Shown here: in pieces, positions 17,236 through 26,927 of the stretch | How the letters are laid out: every line of letters begins with the position of its first letter | Numbering within the stretch: position 1 is the first letter of the stretch | Origin: Sphaerospermopsis sp. SIO1G1 | GTDB taxonomy: Bacteria; Cyanobacteriota; Cyanobacteriia; Cyanobacteriales; Nostocaceae | Assembly: GCA_010672785.1 (NCBI GenBank) | Contig: JAAHFX010000014.1 | Coordinates: forward strand, 45,624-109,623 | Direction: 5' to 3' | Length of the DNA stretch: 64,000 nucleotides | The notes under the pieces: model-generated | Database searches by the model: none | What the model was told of the DNA's origin: nothing | The model's input: the letters and a program-made list of their open reading frames with translations, nothing else | Translations under genes and position numbers: made by a program

Positions 17236-17703
17236 TAGGGTTTGCTGAATAAATGTGAAAACTTTGCTATTAAGGAATTTGAGACCATTTTCATTGTCAA
17301 CAAATGCAAGATTTTAGAGGTTGAGTGCTTGAAAACTTTACACTTTTTTGACTTCGAGAGATTGAAAAGTAGTTGTTTAGTTCTCTTCCTGCTCCTTGCA
17401 AGAAAATTCCCTACCTCTGATCCTCTGCAACAAAACTTTTTGCTGCAAACCCCACTTAGTAAATGACAGCCTAAAACTATACGTATTATTATATACTATA
17501 CGCTTGGTTCATACTTTAATTTCATAATCTGTAAATTTAGGGTTGAATGTAATAATTTGTTGCAAATTTATGAGTTCATCTCAGGTGTGCTAAAAAATAT
17601 TAAATAAGACGTTGCATGCAACGTCTCTACAAGGGTTTCACGTCGCGGATATTTAGTTTCCACCAGATGTCTAATGTTTTCACATTTATTCAGCAAGCCC
17701 TAA
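17236..17703. repeat. Composite family A MITE
   Basis: The left end AGGGTTTGCTGAATAAATG and right end CATTTATTCAGCAAGCCCT are near-perfect inverted repeats, each with a GTGAAAAC extension. An internal end, AACTTTTTGCTGCAAACCCC (about 17432-17451), is the alternative family A terminus, so the element looks like two overlapping units. It fills most of the gap between the RTX genes; the rest (17704-18017) is AT-rich with nothing recognisable. A plus-strand ORF at 17733-17981 has no family features. Confidence 0.7.
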
Positions 17704-18017
17704 ATATATCCTTTAAAGTTAGTGATGAGTAATTGCTCAAAATAAATATACAATTATTGGCTAAAAATTTGTATCGTAAGTTATTACCTAGACATGATAT
17801 GAAAAATAAGAAGGCCTTAAAATATTTAACTGTATATTTTTTCAAAATTAATAAGGGCGTGCTACACTTGATAACACACCCGATGAATTATGTCATGTCC
17901 GGTAAAATATTTGTGATTCAGACAACAGGGTCTAGAGGGAGAAATGTTTACGTATTTCTACATACACCAGCTATATCCTAAGTTATTATGCAGACATGAG
18001 TAAATTTGCAAACAAGG

Positions 18018-18624
18018 TTAACCAAAAGCCAAGGTAGCAGTTTCTAACTGTGCTTGGGTAATACCTTGGAATATAGCGACATCAGTACCGAGAACACCAA
18101 GAACGGCATTTCCTGAACCATCTGTACCAAAGGTGATATCGTTTTGCACATAACCACGAATACCAATGACATCTGTACCTAGTTCAAAGTCAACAATGGT
18201 ATTAGCAGCATCAGGTATTTGTGCGCTAGCTACCCAGAAGTTATCCGCACCAGCACCACCAGCAAGGATGTTATCTCCACCTTCGATGACATTGAAGGTA
18301 TCATTTCCTGTTCCACCTACAGCGCGATCGCCAGATCCCAAGTGGAAAATGTCATCTCCTGCACCACCAGACATCCGGTTTCCACCTGTTCCATCCAATG
18401 CAAAAAACTCATCAATTCCTGTTCCACCAAAAGCGCGATCGCCGGTGCTGAGATAGAATTGATCAGCACCACTACCACCGAACAATCTATTCAGTCCTAC
18501 AGTGGAAACACTCACATCAATACTATCATTTCCTGCACCTGTAAATACAATGTCTCGTTGACCATCTAAATCTATAGGTGCAAGCAAGTCATCATCTTCT
18601 GGTGTACCAGTTACTATGTCTTCT
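18018..18624. repeat. Long direct repeat, copy 2 (RTX C-terminal block)
   Basis: Partner of 14587-15193. The encoded segments differ at only a handful of residues (for example Met/Leu, Leu/Val, Ala/Thr, Met/Asn). Confidence 0.9.
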
Positions 18625-21095
18625 GGTTCAGCGATCACATCGGATGAACTTAAACTTTCTACTCCTTTAAGGATAGCTAAGACTTCATCTGTGTTGGTAA
18701 CTTTAACTTCTAAATCCCCTGCTGTTTCTGTGAGAGTTAACTGTTCAAAAGATAGATCATCTAAAAGACTGATTTTATCCTCTCCCGCGGTGAAATCATT
18801 GATAGTGTCTGTTCCTTCTCCTGTCGTCAAGACAAAAGTATCACTACCAGGGTTTCCCCAAATTTGATTGTTACCTACACCACCTGTAATTTCATCATCT
18901 CCCTCACCACCATAAATGGTATCGTTTCCTATCCCACCAGAGAGGACATCATCTTGTTGATAACCATATATGATATCGTCAATATCACTACCATCAAAGG
19001 TTTCCCCAGCATTAGTTCCCCAAAAAATATTGGTTAATTCACCATTATAATTTCTAGTCCAAGACCCTCCCATACGGGAAGCATAACCAAAGATGTAGAA
19101 ATCTTCAAAGAAACTGATCAGGTCAATTTTGGGGACTAACTCTCCTGTTTCTTCATCCTGGACGTGTTTAATTTGAATTTTGTAAGCCAAAGGCCCGTCA
19201 GTAATATTAGCTGTACTATTATTTCTGTACAAAAATCGTCCAAAAATGGCAATATTATCTGGATCTGCGGAGTCAGTGACAAACTTTTCTATGTAGAAAT
19301 TGGTAACAGGAGGTTGGTCTGGCCAGCGTGTTCCCAGAATATCTACTACCTGGAAAAGGTTAAAAATGAACCCTTGAGAACCTTCAAACCCACTCCATTC
19401 TTTGGTAGTTGGTGTAATGCGGTAACGCTCTCCAGAGAAAGCATCATCACTGGTGTAGTTGTTATTTTCCCCTTGGATCACTACATAGCGAGCATCTTCT
19501 GTGAAGTTATCCCGAATATACCGGAACACATCTCCAGTAAAGAAGGATTGGAAAAATCCTAGAACAAGGGATCTATTATCGTCTGCATCACCAATGACAT
19601 CATCAGGTTCTGTAAAACCTATTTGATAGTCTGGTCTAATTTCTGTAAATTGATCAGCTGTGAGTTCAGCAGCAGAGATGTTTTCTACAATAGCCAGAGT
19701 TGGTAAATCTGAATCTGTGAGGTTAATTTCTGCACCATTTACCCCATCCACTATGGTGAATTGGTCAAGGGTAAATGTTCCTCCCAGACCGATTTTGTCT
19801 CCTTCCGCAATGGAAAAGTCGGTAATTGTGGATGTTGTAGTTTCAGAAGTCAGATCAAATAGGTTTTCTAGAACGAATATGTCTGCGTCTGCACCCCCTG
19901 TTAGGGTGTTTATGCCTGTATGACCGTAGATTCTATCTTGACCTACTCCACCATCTAGAGAATCATTCCCACTACCACCATACAGTTCATCATCACCAAT
20001 TAAACCAATTAAGGTATCGTTACCTTGTAAGCCGTAAAGTTGATCGTTGGGATATTCTGGATCATAGTATTGACTAGTGTCGGCAAAACCACTCAGGTTA
20101 TCATCTGCACCTGTTCCCCATTGAACATACAAAGGCAAAAATAACCGTTCTTCGACCTGTCCGACTTGAAAAGGGTTGTTATTTAGTCCGTTACCATCTT
20201 CATCTACTAAATAACCAGTAGGATCATAGTGACGACCAAATAAAGGGTTATCAACATATTTATTTGGATCTAATTCAGAAACTGTGGGAAAACGAAAATC
20301 TTCTACATTCGGTCCTGTAGGAATTAATGGATCTACACTTAGTCCATATTGCCCTCGCCATGATCCTCCTACCCGCATTGATGCTGCTAGAGTATGGGTA
20401 TCAGTCCAAAAATGATAGGTTTTAATTTTTCCTTCTGGACCATCTTCAAACTCTATGTCTATGCGAAATAAAGATTTCGCTGTGTTTCCTGTAAACTTGT
20501 TGCGAAATTCTAATTCTCCATAAACAGCCAAGTTATCATCATTGGCAATGATTCCATAAGGTAAGGGTGATGGTCTATCTCTCTCCTCTTGAAATTCTTC
20601 TGTAGTCGTTATGAATTGGACTATTTCAAAGTTATTAAAAAAGTCTTCGTAAAAGTCAACTACTCCCTCTGGCCCAACAAAGTTATCACTAAAGGGTATT
20701 AAGTCATGTCGTTCATGGGCAAAGGATAATTCATTGTAAGCGTTGGTGTCTAGTTGGTTTGTTTCTGAAGTAAAACCTCCCACACGGGGAACTACTGTCA
20801 CATCAGATATGTCAAAGATGCCATTAACGGGATCAGAGGTAAGAAAATTCAGGGTTGTTAAAGGTAAACCACCTACGGAGTCAGAATAGTCTGTTGCTGT
20901 GGTTGTCAATAAACTTTCTGGGCCTGTTTCATCTCCTCTACCTAGTCTTTCTTCGCCACCACGGATAAATATATATCTACTGTCATCAGCAAAAAAGTTA
21001 TCTGCTGATCCTAATATACTGCCATTATTTTGCGCTTCAAAAAAATCTTGAACTAGGGCTATATGCGCTTGTTCTTCTAATGTATATTCAGCCAT
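18018..21095 (-). CDS. SnoaL/NTF2-like - RTX calcium-binding repeat protein, larger paralogue
   Basis: About 1025 residues from the ATG at 21095. A TTG at 21107 is in frame but abuts the GGAG box, so the ATG 12 bases downstream fits better. Layout matches the 866-residue neighbour: SnoaL-like domain 1 with long insertions (about 8-275), RTX repeats (about 345-410), SnoaL-like domain 2 (about 500-690) and RTX repeats (about 700-745 and 830-960). The two proteins are distinct in the N-terminal parts but almost identical over the last 200 residues. Type I secretion is inferred. The promoter region is shared with the divergent porin gene, 700 bp away. Confidence 0.85.
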   Translation of the reverse strand: MAEYTLEEQAHIALVQDFFEAQNNGSILGSADNFFADDSRYIFIRGGEERLGRGDETGPESLLTTTATDYSDSVGGLPLTTLNFLTSDPVNGIFDISDVTVVPRVGGFTSETNQLDTNAYNELSFAHERHDLIPFSDNFVGPEGVVDFYEDFFNNFEIVQFITTTEEFQEERDRPSPLPYGIIANDDNLAVYGELEFRNKFTGNTAKSLFRIDIEFEDGPEGKIKTYHFWTDTHTLAASMRVGGSWRGQYGLSVDPLIPTGPNVEDFRFPTVSELDPNKYVDNPLFGRHYDPTGYLVDEDGNGLNNNPFQVGQVEERLFLPLYVQWGTGADDNLSGFADTSQYYDPEYPNDQLYGLQGNDTLIGLIGDDELYGGSGNDSLDGGVGQDRIYGHTGINTLTGGADADIFVLENLFDLTSETTTSTITDFSIAEGDKIGLGGTFTLDQFTIVDGVNGAEINLTDSDLPTLAIVENISAAELTADQFTEIRPDYQIGFTEPDDVIGDADDNRSLVLGFFQSFFTGDVFRYIRDNFTEDARYVVIQGENNNYTSDDAFSGERYRITPTTKEWSGFEGSQGFIFNLFQVVDILGTRWPDQPPVTNFYIEKFVTDSADPDNIAIFGRFLYRNNSTANITDGPLAYKIQIKHVQDEETGELVPKIDLISFFEDFYIFGYASRMGGSWTRNYNGELTNIFWGTNAGETFDGSDIDDIIYGYQQDDVLSGGIGNDTIYGGEGDDEITGGVGNNQIWGNPGSDTFVLTTGEGTDTINDFTAGEDKISLLDDLSFEQLTLTETAGDLEVKVTNTDEVLAILKGVESLSSSDVIAEPEDIVTGTPEDDDLLAPIDLDGQRDIVFTGAGNDSIDVSVSTVGLNRLFGGSGADQFYLSTGDRAFGGTGIDEFFALDGTGGNRMSGGAGDDIFHLGSGDRAVGGTGNDTFNVIEGGDNILAGGAGADNFWVASAQIPDAANTIVDFELGTDVIGIRGYVQNDITFGTDGSGNAVLGVLGTDVAIFQGITQAQLETATLAFG

Positions 21096-21796
21096 CGAGG
21101 TAGACAACTCCTGTTTTCTTGCTTTGAATTTAAGTGATTTCCACAGTATGATTCACCTTAAGTTTGTCTTAAGAACAAGACATGGGTTTTTCTATACCTG
21201 ATGTCTAATGCTCAATACGGTGAGATTCCTTTCATACCTGGAAAAGATTGGTTTCCTCGCCGTCTTTGGTGAAAACACACTGCGTAATTGCACGGTACTT
21301 AAAAAAGTTTAGGTTGAAAGTTGTAGCTTATTTACTTTTACCCTAAGTTGCATTTGAATATACTTTTACCCTCAGTACTGGTTCGTAGCTTACTTAGAAC
21401 TGAGCTTAGATCAAAAATCTGTTAACCTTGTTATCACAATACCATATTTTTTGGTTTTGACAAGTGTAATATAACTGAAAATATTATTTTAGAAGCTAAA
21501 AATAGCTATGATTCCTAGTATTTATTCTTAGATTAGAGTTTTCACTATTTTTGATCTCGGTTATTTTTCTTTACATTCAAAACTGTACACTGTTGTATGA
21601 TTTGACAAGAGCATATTTTGTAACTTAAAGGATATTTGGACAAGATTGGATTTATATATTCATGACTGGATAGGTTGAGTGGATAGTTGACCCAGCATAG
21701 CATCGAGTCTTGCTCATCAAGTCTGCTGATCCATAATTGTGAGTTAATTTTCCATAGTTTCTTAAAAAAACATTAAAAGTTAGTGTGAGAATTATC
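21096..21796. other. Intergenic region between the RTX and porin genes
   Basis: Divergent promoter region of about 700 bp. A direct repeat TACTTTTACCCT occurs at about 21333-21344 and again at 21361-21372, 28 bp apart, and GTAGCTTA occurs twice (about 21323 and 21386). These could be regulator sites. No ORF, RNA or hairpin of note was found. Confidence 0.4.
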
Positions 21797-23770
21797 ATGT
21801 TTAATAATCTAAAAGACCAGCCCAATAAAGTAGCGGTAAAAGCAGCGTTGTGGATGGCTATGTTAGTAGCCTCCAGTACGGCTCTTTATCCTTTGCAGGT
21901 ATTAGCAGAAACTGAAAAGACTACAGCTGATACAAAAGTATGGGTAAATAATTTTATTGCTGAACCGCAACCAAATACTGATATCAACTCTGTGAACCAA
22001 GAGACAGAGAATCAAATAATTAATACATTAGTTAGCAGTAAAGTTAATGAATCATGGGAATTACCCGTCACCACTACTAGTATAACCTCTGTGGAGGAAT
22101 TTACTGATTTTAGCTCCCAGGCTACAGATTTAACCCTAAACCCTGATGAAAATAACGACAGCATAGCCCAGGTAAATTCTGTCTCTCAATTCAGAGATGT
22201 ATTTCCTGGAGACTGGGCATTTACAGCTTTACAGAGCTTAGTTGAACGCTATGGTTGTATTGCGGGTTATCCTAATGCTACTTTCCGTGGTAATAGAGCT
22301 ATGACTCGTTATGAATTTGCAGCAGGTTTAAATGCTTGTTTAGATCGGATTCAAGAACTAATTGCCACCGCATCTGCTGATGGAATTACCAAAGCAGACT
22401 TGGAAACTTTACAAAGATTAAGGAGTGAGTTTTCTTCAGAACTGGCTAATTTACGCGGCCGAGTAGATGCTGTGGAAGCAAAAACAGCAACCTTAGAAAA
22501 TCAACAATTTTCCTCCACAACTAAATTGTATGGTTTTGCTTGGATGAACCTAGCAGCAGGTTTTTCTGATGGTTTGATCCAGAGAGAATTAGGTTTTCGG
22601 GGAGCAAATGGTTTACCTGTCATAGATACAGTTGATGATCCTAGCACTACCTTCACAGGTTTAGTCTGGCTAGATTTTGTTACCTCATTTACAGGGAGAG
22701 ATAGTCTAGTTCTACAACTGGCAATGGGTACTTCTAACTCATTTCCTGGACCTTTAGGAAATTCCTATGCTTCTGCTGGTTTAGATTATTCCTTTGCTGA
22801 TTTTACCACTGGTCCTGGAGCAGTAAATCCTGGAGATGTTACAGTTAGAGAACTTTATTATCAGTTCCCAGTTGGTAATAAACTTCAGTTTGTAGTTGGG
22901 CCAAGGTTTAACTATTTTCGGTTTATGGAAGGAAACCAATTTTCTTTTGCATTTACCAAGGGAGCGCCAATTTTTAACTATATTACCTTCAACTCTGCCA
23001 ACAGTACCCTCGTTAATGCTATTGATCGTGGCGCTGGTGCGATCGCCATGTGGAATATGAGCGATCAGTTTTTGTTAAAGGTAGCTTACTTAGGCGAAAC
23101 CAACGAATATTTACCTAGTCCACCCTTTAACTCTGCTGCTGATCCCAACCAAGGGTTATTTGGTGGCACTAACACCCTCACTGCTGAACTCACCTACAAA
23201 CCCTCCAGAACTTCCAATATCAGATTCTTATACACCCGCACCAATATGCAAGGCTATGATGTTACTGGTGATGGTAATAGACAATTGTGTTGTGGTCTGA
23301 CAGAACCTTTTTATGGTGTAGCTGATGATGGTTTAGGTGGTGATGTGAGCAATGGTACAGCAGACACTTTCGGTATTAACGCAGATTGGCGAATTACCCC
23401 CAAGTTCGGGATTTTCGGACGTTATACTTACGGCAGCACTACCGTATATCCAACTACCCCCGGTGTAGCTGATGGAGAAATCAATACTCAGTCTTTCCAG
23501 GTTGGTATGGCTTTTCCAGACTTGGGTAAAGAAGGTGCAATGGGACAACTTTCCTTTTTAATTCCGATGGATATTATTTCCGGTGATGAATACCTAGTTT
23601 CCGGTTCTGGTAATGGTGGAACTTGGTATGAAATCGAAGGTAGTTATTTTGTCCCTGTATCTAGTAATATTGCCTTAGTTCCTTCTTTTTCTGTGGTTGT
23701 GAATGCCAATAATTTTGATAACAACCCCACGATTTTTGTAGGCAATTTGCGGACACAGTTTAATTTTTAG
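21797..23770 (+). CDS. SLH-domain / OprB-type outer-membrane porin
   Basis: About 657 residues from the ATG at 21797 (a GTG at 21785 is in frame but adds only four residues). A signal peptide ends near LQVLAETE (about 34-37). A single SLH domain follows (VSQFRDVFPGDWAFTALQSL, about 130-190, with GCIAGYPNATFRGNRAMTRYE), then a coiled-coil linker (LANLRGRVDAVEAKTATLEN) and a beta-barrel of the OprB/iron-uptake-porin type ending in ...NLRTQFNF, where the C-terminal Phe is the BAM signal. Cyanobacterial porins of this type form the main outer-membrane channels; iron uptake has been proposed for relatives. A hairpin lies just past the stop. Confidence 0.9.
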   Translation: MFNNLKDQPNKVAVKAALWMAMLVASSTALYPLQVLAETEKTTADTKVWVNNFIAEPQPNTDINSVNQETENQIINTLVSSKVNESWELPVTTTSITSVEEFTDFSSQATDLTLNPDENNDSIAQVNSVSQFRDVFPGDWAFTALQSLVERYGCIAGYPNATFRGNRAMTRYEFAAGLNACLDRIQELIATASADGITKADLETLQRLRSEFSSELANLRGRVDAVEAKTATLENQQFSSTTKLYGFAWMNLAAGFSDGLIQRELGFRGANGLPVIDTVDDPSTTFTGLVWLDFVTSFTGRDSLVLQLAMGTSNSFPGPLGNSYASAGLDYSFADFTTGPGAVNPGDVTVRELYYQFPVGNKLQFVVGPRFNYFRFMEGNQFSFAFTKGAPIFNYITFNSANSTLVNAIDRGAGAIAMWNMSDQFLLKVAYLGETNEYLPSPPFNSAADPNQGLFGGTNTLTAELTYKPSRTSNIRFLYTRTNMQGYDVTGDGNRQLCCGLTEPFYGVADDGLGGDVSNGTADTFGINADWRITPKFGIFGRYTYGSTTVYPTTPGVADGEINTQSFQVGMAFPDLGKEGAMGQLSFLIPMDIISGDEYLVSGSGNGGTWYEIEGSYFVPVSSNIALVPSFSVVVNANNFDNNPTIFVGNLRTQFNF

Positions 23771-23785
23771 AGGTTTTGCTCTCGC

Positions 23786-23804
23786 TCCCAGTCTCCGACT
23801 GGGA
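23786..23804. terminator. Hairpin after the porin gene
   Basis: TCCCAGTC-TCC-GACTGGGA is a perfect eight-pair stem with a three-base loop, 16 bp past the porin stop. There is no strong T run, so it may be a stability hairpin or a dispersed repeat rather than a classical terminator. Confidence 0.5.
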
Positions 23805-23992
23805 ATGTCATTTCAGGGACTCCGTATCTATTCAAAGTCCCACTGAACATACCAAAATTTTTAGTTTACTGTTTACCAACATCCAGCTAAACTGTTTAGC
23901 CAATAGCCATGATTTTCATACACTGACGGTAATGTTTAACAATGGGCCGTTCAGGAAACTTGGCTTTAATAAATAGTAAAAGGAAACAAATT

Positions 23993-24484
23993 ATGACAAC
24001 GAATAAAGAGCAAATGTTGGCAGGTTCAGACTATCTAAAAAGGACTGTGGGACTTTCTTCCGCTCCATTTGAAGCATATCTAAACTATGGTTATGCTTTA
24101 CTCGTTATTGCTGGTGCTGATGGGGAAGTGACAGAACAAGAAATGAATTGGTTAATCAATCATCAACAGATGGTTGGCGCTCCTGAAGAAGCAATAGAAA
24201 AATACAAAACATTTGACTACAAAAACGCTAAGTTAGAAGACTTGTTACCTAAGATTAAAGGAGATGTTGCTGGTTGGTCAGCGCCAAGAACGCTACTCTA
24301 TCATGCCATTAAAATGTCTCAAGCAGATCATGATTATGCAGCAGAAGAACAAGAAGCTGTAAAGAAAGCTGCTAAATTGTTGGGAGTAGAAAATGATATT
24401 ACTTCTGCTCTCAATGTTTTAGTGGACATGGAGAAAAAAGTTGAAAGTATGCTCAAGGCGCTGATTCAGACTGAAACTGTGTAG
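23993..24484 (+). CDS. TerB-like (tellurite-resistance domain) protein
   Basis: About 163 residues from the ATG at 23993, after AAAAGGAAAC; the frame is open 17 residues upstream. LLVIAGADGEVTEQEMNWLI (about 36-55) is the TerB signature, with the metal-coordinating acidic DGE...E pattern, and a second acidic helix QADHDYAAEEQEAVKKAA follows. TerB-fold proteins are associated with membrane-linked stress responses; the exact role here is not known. It stands alone between the porin and a repeat-rich spacer. Confidence 0.75.
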   Translation: MTTNKEQMLAGSDYLKRTVGLSSAPFEAYLNYGYALLVIAGADGEVTEQEMNWLINHQQMVGAPEEAIEKYKTFDYKNAKLEDLLPKIKGDVAGWSAPRTLLYHAIKMSQADHDYAAEEQEAVKKAAKLLGVENDITSALNVLVDMEKKVESMLKALIQTETV

Positions 24485-24493
24485 TTAGCATAC

Positions 24494-24641
24494 AGGACTT
24501 ACGCAACGAAGATTTGTCATTGCGACTGAAATGTCTGCGAAGCGTGGCGTTAGACATAGTGTAGGGAAGCAATCCCAGGATTTTTGTGATTACGTCGCTA
24601 TCGCTCGTAATGACGCAGTCACCTTACTTTTGCGTAAGTCC
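24494..24641. repeat. MITE-like palindromic repeat, family B (long form)
   Basis: AGGACTTACGCAA at the left and TTGCGTAAGTCC at the right are inverted ends. The interior contains TTGTCATTGCGA and ...TCGTAATGACG, a second inverted pair, so the whole 148 bp can fold as a long hairpin. Confidence 0.75.
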
Positions 24642-24727
24642 CATAATTGAAAATAGAACTCCTCATACTGTATTCCTCACCTATTCCCTATTCTCTGTTT
24701 TACTGTTTGAAAAATTCTTATTTCTTA

Positions 24728-24830
24728 TATAGCGCTACGCGCATTTATTAGGACATTTTTTTCTTTCATCCCCAATCACTTCGATTCTAGACCAAATCAT
24801 ATTGTCCTAACGTTAGCGCGTAGCACTATA
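24728..24830. repeat. MITE-like inverted repeat
   Basis: The left arm is TATAGCGCTACGCGC...AGGACA (24728-24755); the right arm TGTCCTA...GCGCGTAGCACTATA (24803-24830) is its imperfect reverse complement, about 28 bp per arm with a 47-bp centre. No coding capacity. The rest of the spacer to 25173 is very AT-rich with nothing else recognisable. Confidence 0.6.
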
Positions 24831-25173
24831 GGTAGTCATCAAATTAAAACTTATTAATATTAATGTAGGTCATTTTTTAAAACTTATATACTGAAATTAA
24901 AAACAAGATATTATATATATTTTTATACATTTATTACACGTAATTTTTCGCGGATTTTCGACCTATACAGTTAGCTTATTCTCCAATTACCTGAAACTTC
25001 ATAATTTAGTCCATGCACAAAAAGTTAAATTTGTACAGTGTATATGTCATATCTTTGATTAATTTTATTCTTTTTAAGTGCTAGTTAAGGATATTTTAGA
25101 TACATGATATCATTTCACTATTAAACAGTAAAATATCTTACTAAGTCTTTAAAATAACCACAGTATTATTAAT

Positions 25174-26601
25174 ATGACATTAGCAGAAGTCCAAGATATT
25201 CTTAATCAGCAACTACTCAGCTTAGAAAATCGTTGTCTCAATGCTACAGAACTCATCGTATTACAAGGTATTTTAAAAAACCAGACATACCAAGAAATAG
25301 CTGACAAAGAAGGCTATAGTTTAAGTTATTTTGCTAATGTAGTTGCTCCAGAGTTATATCGAAGAATCTCTGCGGTGACGGGGAAACGAGTAACTAAGAA
25401 AAACTGTCAAGCCATATTACAGTCATATCTTACTGTACAAACTCAACCTATTACTAACCAGAATAATTTGGAGCAAAAGAATTTATCAGTAACACCACAA
25501 CCTCTATTTCAAAGTAACGTAGTCAAAGAACGCTTAGACAATTCCTATAATTTTACTAAAAAGTCCATCTCACCTGGTTATCCTTCCGGAGCAGTTGCTG
25601 TTAATTCTCCTTTTTACGTACAACAACCTTTCTTAGAACAGCAAATTATCGAGGAAATAACTAAACCAGGATCATTAGTACGAATAAAAGCTCCTCAAAA
25701 AATGGGAAAAACTTCTCTGTTGTTGAGAGTTTTAGACAATTGTGAAAAAAGTTTAGGCTACAAAACAATTAGTGTAAACTTACAAAAAGCAGATAGAAGT
25801 ATTTTAAAAGATATTGATCAGTTACTCCGGTGGTTATGTATAAACTGCGCTCGACAGCTAGGAATAAAAGCAAATTTAGATGAATATTGGGATGAAGATT
25901 TAGGCAGTAAAATGAGTTGGACTGTTTATTTTGAAGAGTATATTTTAGAAGAAATTGATGCTCCTCTTGTACTTGCGTTAGATGAAGTAAATAAAGTTTT
26001 TGAAAATCCTCAAGTTGCAGAAGAATTTTTTCCTTTATTACGTTCTTGTTATGAAGAGGCAAAACGAAGTTCTCTCTGGCAAAAGTTTCGTTTAATTGTT
26101 GTTCATTGCACTAATATCTATATCCCACTCCAGCTAGAACAGTCTCCTTTTAATATAGGATTACCCATTGAGTTACAATTTTTTCATCAACAACAGGTAG
26201 AACAGTTAGCAAGACAATATCAATTAAACACTCAAAATAGGGAAGAAATTCGACAATTAATAAAATTAGTTGGGGGACATCCTGCTTTAATTCACTTAAC
26301 AATTTATCATCTTAGTCAAGAAAAAATAAGCATTAGGGAACTATTAGCAAATGCAACAACTAATATGGGGATTTATTCCCATCATTTACAGAATCTTTGG
26401 TTAACTTTGCAATCACAACCAGAACTATCTCCTGCTTTCCAAAAAGTTTGTAAGACAGATGAAGAAGTTTTATTAGATCAAATTACTGGTTATAAGCTCA
26501 ATAGTATGGGCTTAATTATTTTTATTGGCAATAAGGCGAAAGTTAGTTGTCAGTTATATAAGGAATATTTTCAGAATCAGTGGCAGCGGATACAGATGTA
26601 A
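25174..26601 (+). CDS. vMAP-type N-terminal HTH plus AAA-like ATPase
   Basis: 475 residues. Residues about 1-90 resemble the vWA-MoxR-associated protein N-terminal HTH, with LQGILKNQTYQEIADKEGYS then LSYF. Residues about 150-450 are an AAA-like (AAA_35, PF14516) STAND-type ATPase: Walker A APQKMGKTSLL (about 173-183), Walker B PLVLALDEV (about 265-273), and the GHPALIHLT sensor block. No effector or repeat domain follows. Relatives usually belong to sensing or conflict-type regulatory systems in cyanobacteria; the partner is not evident here. The same AAA-like fold forms the C terminus of the giant kinase at 33042. Confidence 0.82.
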   Translation: MTLAEVQDILNQQLLSLENRCLNATELIVLQGILKNQTYQEIADKEGYSLSYFANVVAPELYRRISAVTGKRVTKKNCQAILQSYLTVQTQPITNQNNLEQKNLSVTPQPLFQSNVVKERLDNSYNFTKKSISPGYPSGAVAVNSPFYVQQPFLEQQIIEEITKPGSLVRIKAPQKMGKTSLLLRVLDNCEKSLGYKTISVNLQKADRSILKDIDQLLRWLCINCARQLGIKANLDEYWDEDLGSKMSWTVYFEEYILEEIDAPLVLALDEVNKVFENPQVAEEFFPLLRSCYEEAKRSSLWQKFRLIVVHCTNIYIPLQLEQSPFNIGLPIELQFFHQQQVEQLARQYQLNTQNREEIRQLIKLVGGHPALIHLTIYHLSQEKISIRELLANATTNMGIYSHHLQNLWLTLQSQPELSPAFQKVCKTDEEVLLDQITGYKLNSMGLIIFIGNKAKVSCQLYKEYFQNQWQRIQM

Positions 26602-26603
26602 GT

Positions 26604-26640
26604 AGGGTTTGCAGCAAAAAGTGCTAGGTGGTAGGGAGTA
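26604..26640. repeat. Family A repeat end (truncated)
   Basis: AGGGTTTGCAGCAAAAAGTG starts three bases past the preceding stop codon. The opposite terminus could not be found, so this is probably a decayed copy. Confidence 0.45.
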
Positions 26641-26862
26641 GGAAATAGATAATACAGCTTATGCATATAAAGTTGCATAAGCTGATTGAAGTCATTAATA
26701 TTTCCCTATATGTCACAAGAAAACAGGCTCGAAACTCAACGCTTAAGTTTTATAGAGCTACTTTGCTATTAGCAAAATGTCTTGTCTTCTGCCGTGAGAC
26801 ATTGTTTTCTAATCACTAGCCCAAGTATACAAAATATTCTAGTTGATGAAAATCTCTAAAGT

Positions 26863-26895
26863 TAATACTTTTCTAATACTTTTCTAATACTTTTT
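26863..26895. promoter_or_regulatory. Array of three 11-bp direct repeats (TAATACTTTTC)
   Basis: Units begin at 26863, 26874 and 26885; the first two are perfect, the third ends in T. The 11-bp period places each unit on the same DNA face, the usual layout for OmpR/PhoB-type response regulators. The unit is similar to the reverse complement of the second array at 26928-26960 (8 of 11 positions in one alignment), so the two may be opposite-facing sites for one protein. Confidence 0.6.
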
Positions 26896-26927
26896 AAAAA
26901 TCTTTTCCTTCATAATATTAATTTCTC

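Noticed and set aside
17733..17981. 82-codon plus-strand frame between the RTX genes
   Set aside because: No domain, no ribosome site, and AT-rich chance frame beside a MITE.
26710..26772. 20-residue peptide frame ending LLCY upstream of the YcaO gene, considered as a RiPP precursor
   Set aside because: Too short, no leader motif, no ribosome site and no core-like Cys/Ser/Thr cluster.
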